The notes beneath the pieces were generated by a model. That model worked only from the letters and a program-made list of their open reading frames with translations. It ran no database searches and had not been told where the DNA came from. Shown here piece by piece: positions 21,346 through 22,488 of a DNA stretch of 22,488 nucleotides; position 1 is the stretch's first letter; each line of letters starts with the position of its first letter. The position numbers were made by a program, and so were the translations under genes. The DNA comes from a virus. The stretch lies in IMG/VR virus record IMGVR_UViG_3300032249_000208, positions 1 to 22,488 of that record; one strand, given 5' to 3'.

Positions 21346-21614
21346 TAGCAGTCCTCTGCGCCTTCGTAATCACTATAAGTCTTTAGAACCTCGTAGATTG
21401 CAGGAATTAAGTCACCCTTTAAATCTTCCATATTGATATAGTGTGCGTTTTCTTTGACTGTAGCCATATTGCTATGCCTTGCCGACTCGTCATAATGAAT
21501 AGCGACTTGGACTTGGATTTGGTCTTTAGTGCCAAAGAAGTTAGTGATTCTAGCGTAGGCTTGTGGGGCTGGTACGCCAAATTGGGTTGATGCTAGGTTA
21601 AGTTTTAATGCCAT
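21345..21614 (-). CDS. Conserved small phage protein, unknown function
   Basis: 89 residues with AGGAG before the ATG. MALKLNLASTQFGVPAPQAY, ARITNFFGTKDQIQVQVAIH and LKGDLIPAIYEVLKT form a compact beta-alpha protein seen in the head region of many related phages. The family is recognisable but not functionally assigned; a virion or head-completion role fits its place between the fibre-like protein and head genes. The stop overlaps the next GTG. Confidence 0.7.
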   Translation of the reverse strand: MALKLNLASTQFGVPAPQAYARITNFFGTKDQIQVQVAIHYDESARHSNMATVKENAHYINMEDLKGDLIPAIYEVLKTYSDYEGAEDC

Positions 21615-21623
21615 GATTTCTCC

Positions 21624-22488
21624 TTAGTAAGTCATTTCGGTTGTGCGGATTTGGCAAACTGTACGAATAGTTGTACTAGCTTGTCCTGTAAAGGTTACGG
21701 CTAGTCCACCATTAGTCGTGTCTGCTGTTACTGCGATAGTCCAAGTAGAAGCCCCCGCATCAGCAAAGCTAGATGTTACTGTAGGAGTACCGACTAAGGC
21801 AGTCGATGCCGCATTAGCACCTCGTTTAATTACACCCTCGATAGTCCAGCCCTTAGTGTTACCACCGCCAGTAACTCCTGAGATAACTTCACCTCTAAAG
21901 AAGTAAGCAGAGTTGTTAGGTAGTATTACTTGGTTTGTTGTACCTGCGGCATTGCCATTTGAGCGTAATACTGTAGCTGTAGCATCTGTAGTTTGAACAC
22001 CTAAATGCAATATACAAGTTTGACTAGCCCCAGAAGCAAAAGAAAAAACACCAGCAAGATTTGTGCCAATTACAACATTTCCTTGAATAGACCTTGCAGT
22101 TTGAACATATCCAGAAATTATGCTAGTAAAGTCTGCATTTGCTTGATTAGAAAAACCCGCACTAACAGAAGAACCTTGACTTGTTGCTCTGTTTCCAACC
22201 CCACCAAGAATCATTGAACCCAAACCAGTTGCTTGGTTTCCATTGGCATTATTATCTCCAGTTGTTCCACCGCCACCAACAAAAGAAGCTAAACCTGAAG
22301 CTAAATTGTTTCTACCTCCAGCAATTGTTGACCAATCTCCTGATGCGGCATTTCGTTGAGCCGCAGTACCAGCATCACCACCACCACCGATAAATGAATA
22401 ACTACCTGTAGCTTGGTTATTACCACCGCCTACTACTACTCCATGAGGAGTAAAGAAAGATAAAGTGCTTGTAGATGAACCTGATGCG
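21624..22488 (-). CDS. Partial fibre-like protein with YadA-head-like repeats
   Basis: The frame is open from its stop at 21624 to the window edge (288 codons), so the gene is truncated on its N-terminal side; the internal TTG or ATG near 22223 is not the true start. The visible N-terminal part is built of glycine/asparagine repeats (GVVVGGGNNQATGSYSFIGG; STIAGGRNNLASGLASFVGG; SMILGGVGNRATSQGSSVSA; then GFSNQANADFTSIISGYVQT), as in left-handed beta-rolls of YadA-like adhesin heads. The C-terminal 130 residues are a beta domain with an end (TTIRTVCQIRTTEMTY) common to phage fibre proteins. Likely a trimeric fibre or spike. Confidence 0.7.
   Translation of the reverse strand, partial: ASGSSTSTLSFFTPHGVVVGGGNNQATGSYSFIGGGGDAGTAAQRNAASGDWSTIAGGRNNLASGLASFVGGGGTTGDNNANGNQATGLGSMILGGVGNRATSQGSSVSAGFSNQANADFTSIISGYVQTARSIQGNVVIGTNLAGVFSFASGASQTCILHLGVQTTDATATVLRSNGNAAGTTNQVILPNNSAYFFRGEVISGVTGGGNTKGWTIEGVIKRGANAASTALVGTPTVTSSFADAGASTWTIAVTADTTNGGLAVTFTGQASTTIRTVCQIRTTEMTY

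Noticed and set aside
22208-22223. Internal TTG/ATG as the start of the fibre-like gene
   Set aside because: The same repeat-containing frame is open all the way to 22488, so these codons are internal to a truncated gene.
1-22488. CRISPR array, insertion sequence, integrase or attachment site
   Set aside because: No regularly spaced repeats, transposase, integrase or tRNA-derived direct repeats were seen.

Overview
The window is part of the genome of a tailed double-stranded DNA bacteriophage (Caudoviricetes). Gene content points to a short-tailed (podovirus-like) particle: capsid, scaffold, tail adaptor, tail tube or stabilisation-type proteins and several presumed ejection proteins follow each other, with no tape measure or sheath gene. 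Shine-Dalgarno sequences (AGGAAAT, GGGGGA, AGGAG) and sigma70-like promoters fit a Gram-negative host. Protein flavour recalls phages of freshwater Betaproteobacteria, but that is an impression from memory. Terminase and portal genes are not present and probably lie beyond the right edge.

Layout. (1) Left end, 1-142: non-coding, with two crossing inverted repeats. (2) 143-489: a YdaS/Cro-like regulator on the minus strand, back to back with a rightward operon. The promoter pair is compact, and the regulator transcript is predicted to be leaderless. (3) 490-2296: a rightward early operon with a small acidic protein, an SSB-like protein ending in DDIPF, a small unknown protein and a PD-(D/E)XK nuclease. 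(4) 2297-2452: a strongly structured non-coding stretch ending in a Rho-independent terminator, followed by a second promoter with the same -35/-10 hexamers as the first. (5) 2532-3947: a second rightward operon of seven very small genes, four of them predicted to be membrane or lipid-anchored; three pairs overlap as ATGA and two further pairs abut or overlap closely.

(6) 3906-22488: the late operon, all leftward. Read in transcription order from the right it contains: a partial fibre-like protein with YadA-like repeats; two small conserved phage proteins; a TPR-type glycosyltransferase; a Zn-ribbon protein; scaffold; major capsid protein; a small capsid-associated protein; an internal terminator; a coiled-coil protein; the tail adaptor; a large tail or stabilisation protein; a GNAT acetyltransferase; a group of Ala/Gln-rich presumed ejection proteins with a detached S74-like domain; two tail fibre proteins; a fibre-assembly-like protein; and a lysis cassette (basic protein, membrane protein, putative holin, GH108 endolysin). 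One gene interrupts the late operon on the opposite strand: an HNH homing endonuclease at 15086-15568 with its own extended -10 promoter.

The early genes would establish control and protect or recombine DNA, and the late operon builds the particle and lyses the cell. The two transcription units collide at 3906-3947, where the last genes overlap tail to tail by 42 bases. Points most worth a second look are the structured RNA at 2297-2452, the leaderless regulator switch, the apparent ATT start of the glycosyltransferase, the split S74 domain and the homing endonuclease insertion.
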